Of a stretch of DNA of 64,000 nucleotides, positions 1 to 10,120 are shown in pieces. Made by a program: the position numbers and the translations under genes. Where the stretch lies: the NCBI GenBank assembly GCA_014905825.1, contig JACGCN010000011.1, positions 124,001 through 188,000 on the forward strand, given 5' to 3'. The notes beneath the pieces were generated by a model. The model made no database searches. It had not been told where the DNA came from and saw only the letters and a program-made list of their open reading frames with translations. Source of the DNA: Lyophyllum atratum (lineage: Eukaryota; Basidiomycota; Agaricomycetes; Agaricales; Lyophyllaceae). Numbering within the stretch: position 1 is the stretch's first letter; each line of letters begins with the position of its first letter.

Positions 1-3000
1 CATTGCGGTAGCGGAAAACATTGGGATTACGAGTGTAAGTATTCTCGGAAGGGCAATCGGAATGCACGTACCAATTTAGCTCAAGTCGATGACGAAGAGA
101 AATCTGCCCAGAATGAGTATGACGACCTCTATTACGGACTATCGTCAGACGATGAAAGGGAGGATTTTGATCAACCCCTTCAGTCGAATGCTGACGGCGC
201 TCAAGAAGATGAGCCAGTCGCCGATCTGGAGGGGGAATCTGCAAATCAAACCACAAAATCCTTTAACACTCAAGTAAACGAAGTCAATGGAACGTACAGG
301 TCTTCAAGATTCGAACCTAAGCCTTCATTGAACAGAAGATCGCGAAGGCGGTTTGCTCAAGAAGTTGAGAAAGTATCTTATCGCGTGGAAGCCGGAAACG
401 AGAATGATAAAATGATCCGGCTTACAAAGATCATGGCCAGACCGCCCGGATGCGCTTTCCTTGGAGCTAAGGCTACGGAAACACTAGTCAAAATCAACGA
501 AAGAGAGAGCGAGGCCATACCAGTGATTATTGACTCAGGATCGGATATAACTCTAATATCCCAAAAGACGCTCGACGGTTTGATAAGATCGCCTAAAATT
601 AGAACCGGTCAACGGATAAATTTAGTACAAGTAACCGGGAGCACTACGATCTCCGGATACGTCATGCTAGACTTAATTTTCGAAACGGACGATGGGCCAA
701 TAAAGATAGAAGTCGAAGCGTACGTGGTTAAAGGAATGAGTACCCCATTCATACTAGGAAACGATTTCACAGATCAATATTCAATATCGACGATCCGAGA
801 AGAAGGACGTACCAGGTTGAAATTTGGAGACACTGGAAGATCAATGGAGGTGTACAGCAGTTTAAACCCTAGATACGAAGACGAGGATGGGCACGCCTTC
901 AAAATACGGACGGTTCCGGAGATTGGACAAAAGATATCGCGTATTAAGAGTCATCGAAGAGCCCAACTGCAAAAGCGGCGTAAACGAGAAAATCTAAAAG
1001 ATCGAAGCGTCAGATCTACTAACCAAGTGATTATCGCACCGGGAACTTCGAAGGAAATATCTGTTTACACCACTTACCCGTTTAAATCAGAGTTTCTTTA
1101 CATCGAAAGAATATTGGCCACAAATCGGAATCAAGAAGATATTTACGGCGCACCTGACACTTTAACAAGTCGAAACAAACCTACACTACATGTCTCTAAC
1201 TTCTCCACCTTTCCTGTAACAATCGCGGAAGGTCAAGCTTTGGGAATAGCACAAGATCCTAGTACGTGGTTAGATAGGAAACGACATGGAAGTCTGAAAG
1301 AAGAAATATCGCGACGAGAACACGTTAATCTTGTTAAATCGATCATAGAGACCCAGAATGGTATTGCGGAAGCCGGATGCACGAGAACTGTTAAAAGCGA
1401 AGTCAACATAGGTCTGAATCCAGCATTGGGAATCGGAATAGAGGAAGACCCCCTTTCCGAAGCACCAGTGGAAGGCGGTCCAAAAACTGCTGAAATACCT
1501 GAAGGGATGACGCACGACAGTCAATTAATTGAGGAACTAGACTTTTCTAAAGAACTAACGGAGGAACAACGTCAATTGCTTATAGAAGTCGTTGTTAAGA
1601 ATCGCGCAGTATTCGGATTAAATGGTAAACTGGGGAACTTTGATACATTCGTACCAGTCCCACTTGTACCGGGAACTAAGCCTATATCAGTACCCCCATA
1701 TTCTGCATCACCGGCTAACCGAGAAGTAATCAACAAGCAGATGGATTCCTGGATTAATTTAGGAGTTATCGAACCTTCGAAAAGTCCTTGGGCAGCCCCG
1801 GTATTCATCGTTTATCGAAACGGGAAACCAAGAATGGTCATAGACTTACGAAGACTCAATGAAGCAGTGATTCCGGATGAATTCCCCTTACCAAGACAAG
1901 AAGATATCCTACAATCATTATCCGGAAGTCAGTATCTTTCGACCCTGGATGCGCTAGCAGGCTTCACTCAACTAACTGTAGATCCCAAAGACAGGGAGAA
2001 ACTAGCCTTTAGAACCCATCGAGGATTGTACCATTTCAATAGGATGCCGTTTGGATTTCGGAATGGGCCGGCGGTCTTTCAACGCGTTATGCAGGAGGTA
2101 CTTGCACCTTTCTTATGGATATTCGCGTTAGTATACATAGACGACATCGTTATATTCTCACAAACCTTCGAGGATCATATCACTCACGTAGACGAAGTGT
2201 TGAAGGCGATTCTAGGATCTAAAATAACATTATCACCATCTAAATGTCATTTTGGTTACCAATCGCTTCTGTTATTAGGTCAGAAGGTATCGAGGCTAGG
2301 ATTATCTACCCACAAAGAAAAGGTTAAAGCGATTATAGATCTCGAAGAACCGAAAAATGTACAGACTCTACAAATGTTTCTGGGCATGATGGTTTATTTC
2401 TCGGGGTATGTACCGTTTTACGCTTGGATTGCACATCCGATGTTCCAACTATTGAAGAAAGGGACTAAGTGGAAATGGGGAGAAGAGGAAAAGGAAGCAT
2501 ACGAGTTATGCAAGCAGGTTTTAACAGAAGCTCCCGTTCGAGGACACGCTATGCCGGGGTTACCGTATCGAATATACTCCGACGCGTGCGACTTTGGACT
2601 CGCGGCAATCCTACAGCAAGTTCAGCCTATCAAGATACGCGATCTGAGAGGAACGAAAGCTTACGAAAAATTAGAAAAGGCCTACAAAAACAAGGAGTCC
2701 ATCCCAGAACTAGTAACGGCTTTAGTAAAGGAGAATGGTGACATACCAGTAAACGCCGAATGGAATGAAAATTTTGAAGACACGGTCGTGTACACGGAAC
2801 GCGTAATCGCGTACTGGTCCCGAGTGCTTCAGTCAGCCGAGCGTAACTACTCTCCTACTGAAAGAGAAGCGTTAGCATTGAAGGAAGGGTTAATCAAGTT
2901 TCAACCATACCTAGAAGGTGAACGAATTTTTGCAATCACAGACCACGCTGCCTTAACCTGGAGCAAGACGTTTCAAAATGTTAATCGAAGACTATTGACG

Positions 3001-4941
3001 TGGGGGTTAGTGTTTTCGGCGTTTCCAAACATGAAAATTGTTCACCGAGCTGGACGAGTTCACTCGAATGTGGACCCAATCTCAAGGCTTCGGCGTCGTA
3101 TACCTGATCAGGAAGGACCTAAAATTGATGCAACCGAGAGTTTGAATCTTAAACCAACGGCAGATCCACTAAAGAATATGTATGATGAACTCGGGCCACG
3201 GTTTGAGGAAAAATTACTCACCGTAGCATCCAACTACTTAAGATCAGAGGAGGAGATTATGATTGACGACGACCTTGAGGAAACAAGCATTAGGATGGAA
3301 GTAGAAGAGATGGACGATGTATGCATACCTTATCAAACTTGCCGCGGGTACTCAATTCTCGTAAATCTGGAAACTTCGGAGATCAAAAGATGGAGGGAAG
3401 CATACGAGCGCGACTCACATTTTTCGAAAGTACTAATTTCCATGCGGACTCAGGAGGGTATCCGATCCGAATATCCCCAATACCTATACAACGAGGACGG
3501 TCTATTGTATTTTGAGGACGGGTTAGGCAACACGAGACTATGCGTACCAGAGGAACTAAGATCTGAAGTCATGGCCGAATCACACGATCTTATCAGTGAA
3601 TCAGCACATGGAGGTTATTTTAAAACTTACAACAGAATCAGCGCCACTTATTACTGGCCTCGGATGTCAAGAGAGATCAAGATGTTCGTTAAAACGTGCG
3701 ACATCTGTCAGAAATCCAAACCGAAAAGGCACGCTCCGCTTGGAATGCTGCAATCAATTCCGATCCCTAGTCAGCCGTTCGAAGTTGTAACAATGGACTT
3801 CATACCGGAACTACCGGAATCAAACGGATTCGATAACATATTAGTGATAGTCGACAAACTTACAAAATACGCTATATTCATACCTACCAACACTACCGTG
3901 ACTGAGGAAGGAACAGCGAGATTATTCTTTCATCATGTGGTCGCCAAGTTCGGATTGCCGCGCCAAGTGATTACTGATCGAGACACGCGTTGGAAGGGCG
4001 ACTTCTGGAAGGAGTTATGCAGATTGATGGGGATGAAGCGCGCGCTGACGACATCGTATCATCCGCAGGCCGACGGACAAACGGAGGTAATGAACCAATA
4101 CCTAGAAATCTCGTTAAGAGCGTACATTAATCCCGAGAGAAATAATTGGGAAGAGCTATTAGACGCACTTGCATTGTCGTATAACACGTCGCCGCACACA
4201 TCGACCGGCTTTTCACCGGCATATCTATTACGAGGGTATCATCCGAACACGGGTTCAACATTGATACATCACCCGAGTGGTATCAGATCAGGCGGCATCA
4301 GCGGGAGCGAAATGAATGAACCATCCATCGAAACGTTGCACGAAAACGCGTTGAGGATGGCGGAAAACTTCGAAGCGGAAAGACGACGCGCGGTCGACGC
4401 ATTGACCCTGAGCCTCGCGTTCCAGAGACGAGCATATGATCAAGGCAGATTAGATATTGAATTTGAAGAAGGAGACAAGGTCTTACTAAATCCCCATAGC
4501 CTGAAGCTCTTGAAGAAAGAATCGGGACGAGGTCAGAAGTTATTAATGAAGTATGACGGACCTTTCGAGATACTACAGAAAGTAAGCCCCGTAGCTTACA
4601 GAATAAGGCTACCGGCGTCTTATGGGATTCACCCGGTGATTAACATTGCTCACCTTGAAAAATATCACGAGTCCCCAGCCGAGCTCGGAGAAAGACCCAG
4701 AAAGAAACTTAACCGCGAGGATTTCGATGTGCGTGTTGAGTACGAGGTAGAAGCAATAGTCGGTGAAGCATGGAAGAAGGCTCGGAATGGTAGGCGAATT
4801 CCCATTTATCGAACACGCTACCTGGGATACGGACCGGAATCAGACCTTTGGCTAACAGCGAAAGACCTAACGAACGCACCATTGGTACTGAAGGAGTGGC
4901 ATGAGGCAAAGAAGGCGCGTGGAACACAAATCCCAAAATAA
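1..4941 (+). CDS. Gag-Pol polyprotein of Element 1 (5' partial)
   Basis: A single frame is open from base 1 to the stop at 4939-4941 (1646 codons in view). The first codons complete a CX2CX4HX4C zinc knuckle (last C-G-S-G-K-H-W-D-Y-E-C part visible), so Gag and Pol are fused with no frameshift between them. The retropepsin DSG triad lies at 532-540. The reverse transcriptase has the YIDD catalytic box at 2134-2145, preceded by a PFGFRNGPAVFQ segment. RNase H carries SDACDFG, TEREAL and TDHAAL. The integrase has an HHCC zinc finger near 3580-3720 and a D,D,E core (MDFIPELP, TDRDTRW, GQTEVMNQ) between about 3790 and 4100. A chromodomain-like tail (YRTRYLGYGPESDLWL) lies at about 4730-4900 and would direct integration to particular chromatin. 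No internal stop or frameshift is seen. Confidence 0.96.
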   Translation, partial: HCGSGKHWDYECKYSRKGNRNARTNLAQVDDEEKSAQNEYDDLYYGLSSDDEREDFDQPLQSNADGAQEDEPVADLEGESANQTTKSFNTQVNEVNGTYRSSRFEPKPSLNRRSRRRFAQEVEKVSYRVEAGNENDKMIRLTKIMARPPGCAFLGAKATETLVKINERESEAIPVIIDSGSDITLISQKTLDGLIRSPKIRTGQRINLVQVTGSTTISGYVMLDLIFETDDGPIKIEVEAYVVKGMSTPFILGNDFTDQYSISTIREEGRTRLKFGDTGRSMEVYSSLNPRYEDEDGHAFKIRTVPEIGQKISRIKSHRRAQLQKRRKRENLKDRSVRSTNQVIIAPGTSKEISVYTTYPFKSEFLYIERILATNRNQEDIYGAPDTLTSRNKPTLHVSNFSTFPVTIAEGQALGIAQDPSTWLDRKRHGSLKEEISRREHVNLVKSIIETQNGIAEAGCTRTVKSEVNIGLNPALGIGIEEDPLSEAPVEGGPKTAEIPEGMTHDSQLIEELDFSKELTEEQRQLLIEVVVKNRAVFGLNGKLGNFDTFVPVPLVPGTKPISVPPYSASPANREVINKQMDSWINLGVIEPSKSPWAAPVFIVYRNGKPRMVIDLRRLNEAVIPDEFPLPRQEDILQSLSGSQYLSTLDALAGFTQLTVDPKDREKLAFRTHRGLYHFNRMPFGFRNGPAVFQRVMQEVLAPFLWIFALVYIDDIVIFSQTFEDHITHVDEVLKAILGSKITLSPSKCHFGYQSLLLLGQKVSRLGLSTHKEKVKAIIDLEEPKNVQTLQMFLGMMVYFSGYVPFYAWIAHPMFQLLKKGTKWKWGEEEKEAYELCKQVLTEAPVRGHAMPGLPYRIYSDACDFGLAAILQQVQPIKIRDLRGTKAYEKLEKAYKNKESIPELVTALVKENGDIPVNAEWNENFEDTVVYTERVIAYWSRVLQSAERNYSPTEREALALKEGLIKFQPYLEGERIFAITDHAALTWSKTFQNVNRRLLTWGLVFSAFPNMKIVHRAGRVHSNVDPISRLRRRIPDQEGPKIDATESLNLKPTADPLKNMYDELGPRFEEKLLTVASNYLRSEEEIMIDDDLEETSIRMEVEEMDDVCIPYQTCRGYSILVNLETSEIKRWREAYERDSHFSKVLISMRTQEGIRSEYPQYLYNEDGLLYFEDGLGNTRLCVPEELRSEVMAESHDLISESAHGGYFKTYNRISATYYWPRMSREIKMFVKTCDICQKSKPKRHAPLGMLQSIPIPSQPFEVVTMDFIPELPESNGFDNILVIVDKLTKYAIFIPTNTTVTEEGTARLFFHHVVAKFGLPRQVITDRDTRWKGDFWKELCRLMGMKRALTTSYHPQADGQTEVMNQYLEISLRAYINPERNNWEELLDALALSYNTSPHTSTGFSPAYLLRGYHPNTGSTLIHHPSGIRSGGISGSEMNEPSIETLHENALRMAENFEAERRRAVDALTLSLAFQRRAYDQGRLDIEFEEGDKVLLNPHSLKLLKKESGRGQKLLMKYDGPFEILQKVSPVAYRIRLPASYGIHPVINIAHLEKYHESPAELGERPRKKLNREDFDVRVEYEVEAIVGEAWKKARNGRRIPIYRTRYLGYGPESDLWLTAKDLTNAPLVLKEWHEAKKARGTQIPK

Positions 4942-5046
4942 CGCTGAGCGCCTATTTAAGCTTGAGCAAAAACCAATAAAAAATCAACGAACCAACTAAC
5001 GCCCTTCAAAACGCTCAACAAACTCTTCTAACTCACTCTAAACACT

Positions 5047-5922
5047 ATGTCCGTTACCCAATACTCCCCAGCCCATGCCCAACTCCACCTTCTCTCCGAT
5101 CGACTAACACAACAAATCACCAACGCTGTCTCCCCGCTACACCGTAACTTATCCAATGACGACGTCACTTCTATCGAAGTCCAAGGTCAAATCATCGCCT
5201 ATGGCATCAATCCCGAGGTTAGCACCGCCCTCTGGCGCGTACTTCTAAACACTACCAAAGATATCGCGTACGCCGCCAATCACTACCTTCCCGACGGCGC
5301 GGACCGCGCATCTCTTAACATCCATCCCTTACTCTTTCAACAAATCGGTCTTGCTCCTCCTCGACTGCTTACGATGAACTGCATTCGGAACACCACCAAT
5401 CCCCTAGCCCTTGGTTTCACCCGCGAAACGGTTGAGGCCATCTACCACGACCTTCAACTCGCTGGACGTGAGGCAGTAGAATGGATTGTCGCAGCCCGGA
5501 TCCGTAGCGCGCGGCTCGGTGCTGGGTGTGGTTGGAGCTGGAGTGGCGTAGACAATTATGGGCCGGCTGTTATCGCTAACGGGATCGAATGGACCCATCT
5601 TCCCACTCACCCAGAGTCGCGCGAGCTCATCCTACACCCCACACTATCCAAGTACGCACTTACTTCTATTTAAAATCACTCATGCTAAACACACTCGGAA
5701 TTCAGCCATCAAAATGACGCTGATTTCCCTAACCCCGACCGACGTATGATATTGCATCCGGTGATGTCTAATGCCGCTCGAAATGCTCGCTACCCGACGC
5801 TTTCCGCTTACGATGACGCTTACTCCACTACATCCGCCGATGACATGGACATGATGGTGGAGTACAACGAAGTAGGAATTAAGGTAGAAGACACAGATAT
5901 GGCGGACTATTGTATGTACTAA
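5047..5922 (+). CDS. Accessory ORF of Element 1, probably spliced (about 273 aa)
   Basis: This ORF follows pol by 105 bp, in the position where env-like genes occur in some Gypsy elements. Read straight through it gives 208 aa and stops at 5673. A 54-nt intron with a GTACGC donor at 5652, a CTAAAC branch-like site and a TTCAG acceptor ending at 5705 joins it in phase to a second open exon (5706-5922). The product is then about 273 aa with an acidic, methionine-rich tail (DDMDMM, VEDTDMADY). Splicing is inferred from signals that match host introns in this window. I recognise no domain, no clear signal peptide and no membrane span, so an envelope function is not supported. Cysteine content is low. 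The unspliced alternative is a 208-aa protein plus an unused downstream frame. Confidence 0.6.
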
Positions 5923-5943
5923 AGAACTGATAAGTCGAAACAC

Positions 5944-5958
5944 AAAGGCAGGGGGGGG
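5944..5958 (+). other. Polypurine tract of Element 1
   Basis: A purine run with eight consecutive G (5951-5958) lies two bases before the LTR start at 5961. This is the expected plus-strand primer site for reverse transcription. Confidence 0.8.
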
Positions 5959-5960
5959 TA

Positions 5961-6752
5961 TGTTATGGTACTACCGATACTTACCCTTTTTCGTTACTTT
6001 ACCTTTGATTACGACTTAGTTTTCACTTACTTTTTACTTCAACTAACATTCAACTGTTAGTAACAACTTGATTTTGTATTCTAAAAATATTTCAACTTGC
6101 AGGAATTGAACTCCAAACTTATTGACGCGCGCGTTCGCCGTTGATCTATGAACGCGTCGAGTCCAATAAGTCTTCAACTCTCAAGAATTGAACTCTGGAC
6201 TTCCGGCGCGCATTGACCAAGTCAACGCGCTGACCTTGAATTCGGCGCTAAACGCCGAAATGCCCAATTCGAGGCAACACGCGTACTTACCGCTCAAATC
6301 AAGATCACGCTGGAAGGACTTAGTGATTTCTCAATCTTTGGAGATCTTGCAAGAAGATTCTAGATCAAAGATTCATTTTAGTTAAAAGACTCGCATGTAA
6401 AGGTTAGATAGGGTAATCTTTAACTTTTTGAACTCTCATCACTGCGTGAACTAAGTACTCGTTCCCACGGCTACTACTAAACCACTGATATTGCTTCGCG
6501 CTATCATTAGTTTAGAATTGAACTTAATCACTATTGCTTCGCGCTAGGATTAAGTCGACTAACTGCTATTGCTCCGCGCTAGCTTTAGTTAAACACGCAA
6601 AGTTCGATAGATTAGGATTTAAGACAACAAACTTCATTTCTTTTCATTCTCACGGATTACAAGTAAAACTCAAGTACTACTTGGAATCCTTAGCTTAACC
6701 TACGACTCGTGTATTCATCGGAATACACCAAAGTTATTCACGGATCATAACA
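5961..6752 (+). repeat. 3' LTR of Element 1 (792 bp)
   Basis: The repeat starts TGTTATG at 5961 directly after the polypurine tract and ends CATAACA at 6752, a perfect 7-bp terminal inverted repeat with canonical TG...CA ends. The right boundary is independently fixed, because sequence from 6753 onward matches 12842-12928 in the other element's LTR. Inside are three hairpins with a shared loop and three copies of a GAATTGAACT motif, listed separately. The partner 5' LTR is outside the window. Confidence 0.88.
6478..6592. repeat. Three LTR hairpins with a shared TTGCTTCGCGC-type loop
   Basis: The 15-mer TATTGCTTCGCGCTA occurs at 6489-6503 and 6532-6546, and once with a single change (TCC for TTC) at 6567-6581. 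Each copy is the apex of an inverted repeat whose arms differ between copies: AAACCACTGATA/TATCATTAGTTT, ACTTAATCACTA/TAGGATTAAGT, and AACTGCTA/TAGCTTTAGTT. The loops stay nearly constant while the stems differ yet still pair. Confidence 0.75.
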
Positions 6753-6839
6753 GCGGGCGGGTCGGACGAGTCGTTAGTCGAATCGGAAATGGTGACGTCG
6801 TATGTCGGAAGTGATGAATGTGGTAACTGTAGGCTTACA
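6753..6839 (-). repeat. Truncated 3' LTR of Element 2
   Basis: These 87 bp match 12842-12928 with two substitutions. On the minus strand the LTR begins TGTAAGCC at 6839, and the copy is cut at 6753 where Element 1 ends. Confidence 0.88.
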
Positions 6840-6852
6840 CCCCTCCCCATCC
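6840..6852 (-). other. Polypurine tract of Element 2
   Basis: On the minus strand the purine run GGATGGGGAGGGG abuts the LTR start TGTAAGCC at 6839. This fixes both the orientation of the element and the LTR boundary. Confidence 0.75.
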
Positions 6853-7005
6853 AAAAAAAAAATGAGAACCATGTCAGTAAGAAAATGAAGAGGTTATTCA
6901 GGAAAAGGGATGGTAGGTTATGAAAATAAACTGCTCGCGCGGGTGCGTCAAAACCCAGTGGGAAAGCTACCGGTGGCAGGGACATTGAGAAAGGAAGATA
7001 CATAA

Positions 7006-10000
7006 TTATCCCAACCCATTCTGTGCCTCCCACACGTCGAGCGCGGTGTTGTTTTGAATTTCCTTTCCGGAGAGCCATTGGTCGTGTTCGGGTCCGTATC
7101 CAAGATATCGAATCAAATATTGATGTCCACGACCTCGTTTCCGTGAATCGACGATTTTCTCCACATCTGCCTCCATAACTCCGTCTTCAGTGAAAACCAA
7201 AGGCGGTTGTGAAAATTCGCGTGATGGGAACAGTGTGGCGTCGTTTTCAGCAAACGGCAGTAGTTCGGACGTGTGGAAAGTTGAATAAACATCGGGAGAA
7301 TTTGGCATGGCGATAGAAACAGTTGATGCTTCCTCATGTACTGCCACGATTTGAAAAGGACCATCGTAGCGTGGCATGAATTTGGCCGCTCTGTCCTTGC
7401 CTTTCTTACGATATGCACGGCGTCGATGTGTAGTAGACAGCCGTACCCGTTGGCCAATAGCAAAAGGAAAACTGTTCGTCCTATGCTTATTTGCCTGTGC
7501 TGCCTGTTGTATTCTGGCTTGCATCAAGTTATCCTTTGCTGTCGCCAGGTCGAGGCGCAGTTGCTCGATCACAGTTCGTGCCGACAATTCTTCAATGTCC
7601 GCGGCGTCGGAAATCGGCACGATCGGCGGAAGCAATCTGGGACTGCGTCCCATCTTCAGTTGGAAAGGAGAAAATCCAGTGGATTTATTAACAGTGTTCA
7701 TAATGTCGAATCGAACGCGACGAAGCGCCCGCGACCATCCTTGTTGAGTACGATCGACATGAAAACGTAGTGCCTGGTTAATGGTTTTGTTCGATCTTTC
7801 GCTGGCGCCATCAGTTTGCGGGTGATAGGCGGACGACATTTTCATCTTTACCCCTGTGAAAGAGGCCAGATGCGACCAAAACTTAGAAACGAATAATTTA
7901 TCTCTATCACAGACGATGTTGCGAGGCAGACCATTTTCGCAAAACCAATTATCGAAGAACAATTCAGCAAGCTGTTCGGCTGTCAAGTCGGTACGACACG
8001 GCACAATTTGTATGTCAGAATGTAGACGATCTGTCATAGATAATATGCAGTTGAATCCATTGTCCTCTGGCAGAGGACCTATGAAATCAATCGCCACTGA
8101 GTCCCCACGCGCGTCCGGGATGGGAAGCGGATGTAGGGGCCCGATAGGCGCGGTCGATGCCGACTTGAATTGTTGGCATTGGCGGCACGATGGAATATAA
8201 CCTTGTTCAAGGTCGCGCCGCATGTTTGGCCAATAGTATGCCATACGAATCGCCGCATACGATTTATCAAATCCGAAATGCCCAAGGGCGTCATGAGCGG
8301 TGCGAAATATGAGTTCACGGATGTTGCCCACCCGTGGAATGATCAGACGGTTTCCCAAATACCAAAGGTCCTTGACCTTCCGCAACAGGGGCATTCCTGG
8401 TTCGGCAGCGATCAAGTTTTTACACCACTTGTCTGATACATAGCCAGACTTGATGTCTGCGAGTATCGACGGATCAGCAGTAATTGACAATGTCAACGGT
8501 GGCGACTTTTGAACAATGGGCGTCCGGGATGGGAAGCGGATGTAGGGGCCCGATAGGCGCGGTCGATGCCGACTTGAATTGTTGGCATTGGCGGCACGAT
8601 GGAATATAACCTTGTTCAAGGTCGCGCCGCATGTTTGGCCAATAGTATGCCATACGAATCGCCGCATACGATTTATCAAATCCGAAATGCCCAAGGGCGT
8701 CATGAGCGGTGCGAAATATGAGTTCACGGATGTTGCCCACCCGTGGAATGATCAGACGGTTTCCCAAATACCAAAGGTCCTTGACCTTCCGCAACAGGGG
8801 CATTCCTGGTTCGGCAGCGATCAAGTTTTTACACCACTTGTCTGATACATAGCCAGACTTGATGTCTGCGAGTATCGACGGATCAGCAGTAATTGACAAT
8901 GTCAACGGTGGCGACTTTTGAACAATGGCAGCTGCTCGTGCGAGCGAAAATGCGCATGAAAAAGGTGAAGTCTTTGCCACAGGAACAATCGACGCGAGGC
9001 AACGCGATATTAAATCATCGTCGTGCATATCGAAGAACGATGGAGCGTTGTCAACAGTCGATTTGGGAACGGTGGAGGAAATATGTACTGGTAGACGCGA
9101 GAGCGCGTCTGCCACCGTGTTATCCTCGCCTTTGACGTAGAGAATGTTAAAGTCAAATTGCGAAAGGAACTCCATCCAGCGGGCTTGCCTTCGGGACAAG
9201 TCACGTTGGGAATCGAAGTTCTGAAGGGTTTTATGATCTGTAAAAACCACAAATTGGGACCCGAAAAGGTCTGTGCGCCATTTGCGGAGTGCACGAATGA
9301 TAGCGAGAAGTTCCTTCTCATGCACCGGATAATTCAATTCTGCGCCTTTGAAGGTAGAGGAATCGAATGCAACAGGGCGTGCAGTCTCCCATGTTTCGCC
9401 AAAAGAAAGGACTGCGCCGGAGCGTAAGTCACTGGCGTCGGTTGTGATAAAAATAGTTTTCGATTTGTCGTCGTGGTCAATGGATATCAGGCAATCACGT
9501 CCAATGACAATCTCTTTGATAGCGTCGAAAGCAGTTTGATGCCTCGTCGTCCACTTTGGGAAATCTTTATCGCATTCCTTTGTAGTCAGTTCATTTAATA
9601 TGCCTGTGTGGTTTGCCAGTTTCGGTAAGAAGTTGGCGATGTAACGAACCAGGCCTAGGAATGAGCGGACGTCTGTTGCCGATGATGGACAAGGCCATGC
9701 AATGATCCGGTCACATTTCTTGGAATCTGCTTCGATCCCATCGGCGGATATACGATGTCCTAGAAAATCGATGCTTGTGCAATATAATTTAGTTTTTTTG
9801 GCATTGATGTATAGTCGAGACGCCCTTAAGGCGTTCATAACAAGACGAATATGCTCGTGGTGTTCTTCCAGTGACGATGACCAAATGACAATGTCGTCCA
9901 GATAGACATGACATATTTTACCGATAAGGTGTCGCAAAGCAGACGTGACACAGCGCTGATGGATTGCAGGTGAATTTCGCAGTCCCATAGGCATAACCCC

Positions 10001-10120
10001 CATTCGTATAGGCCAAAGGGAGTTGATACGGCAGTCAAATGTACGTGGTCTGGGTGCATTCTTGTCTGGAAAAAGGAGTTGGTCATATCGATGGTAGACC
10101 AGATTTTTCCTTTCGAACAA
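7006..10120 (-). pseudogene. Broken RT-RNase H-integrase-chromodomain part of Element 2 pol
   Basis: The frame from 10120 carries the rest of RT (YLDDIVIWS catalytic box), RNase H (TDASDLRSG, FTDHKTL) and the integrase HHCC finger. It fails at 8519/8520, where a perfect 409-bp direct duplication begins; 409 is not a multiple of three. The reading resumes in the left copy and runs to the stop at 7006 with the integrase core (IDFIGPLPEDNG, CDRDKLF, SERSNKTINQ) and a chromodomain (YLIRYLGYGPEHDQWLSG). Outside the duplication and the single-base break no other lesions are seen. The element therefore encodes all enzymatic domains but not one intact polyprotein. Confidence 0.88.
8111..8928. repeat. 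Perfect 409-bp tandem duplication in Element 2 pol
   Basis: Bases 8111-8519 are repeated as 8520-8928 with no difference that I can find. The copies abut directly and cover the integrase zinc-finger region. The absence of divergence implies a very recent event or an assembly artefact. Confidence 0.9.

Larger units (their letters stand above)
1..6752 (+). mobile_element. Element 1: Ty3/Gypsy chromovirus-type LTR retrotransposon, 5' part outside window
   Basis: The window opens inside the Gag zinc knuckle. It continues through protease, reverse transcriptase, RNase H, integrase and a C-terminal chromodomain, then an accessory ORF, a polypurine tract and a complete 3' LTR. The domain order PR-RT-RH-IN is that of Ty3/Gypsy elements, and the chromodomain places it with chromoviruses. 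All frames are open, so the copy looks young. The right end is exact: the LTR ends at 6752 and is followed by sequence belonging to the LTR of Element 2. The 5' LTR, the start of Gag and the left target-site copy lie outside the window. Confidence 0.95.

Noticed and set aside
5047..5922. Reading the accessory ORF as an envelope gene
   Set aside because: No signal peptide, transmembrane anchor or furin-like site is visible.
7336..7770. Plus-strand ORFs over Element 2
   Set aside because: They are antisense shadows of the integrase and contain no recognisable domain.
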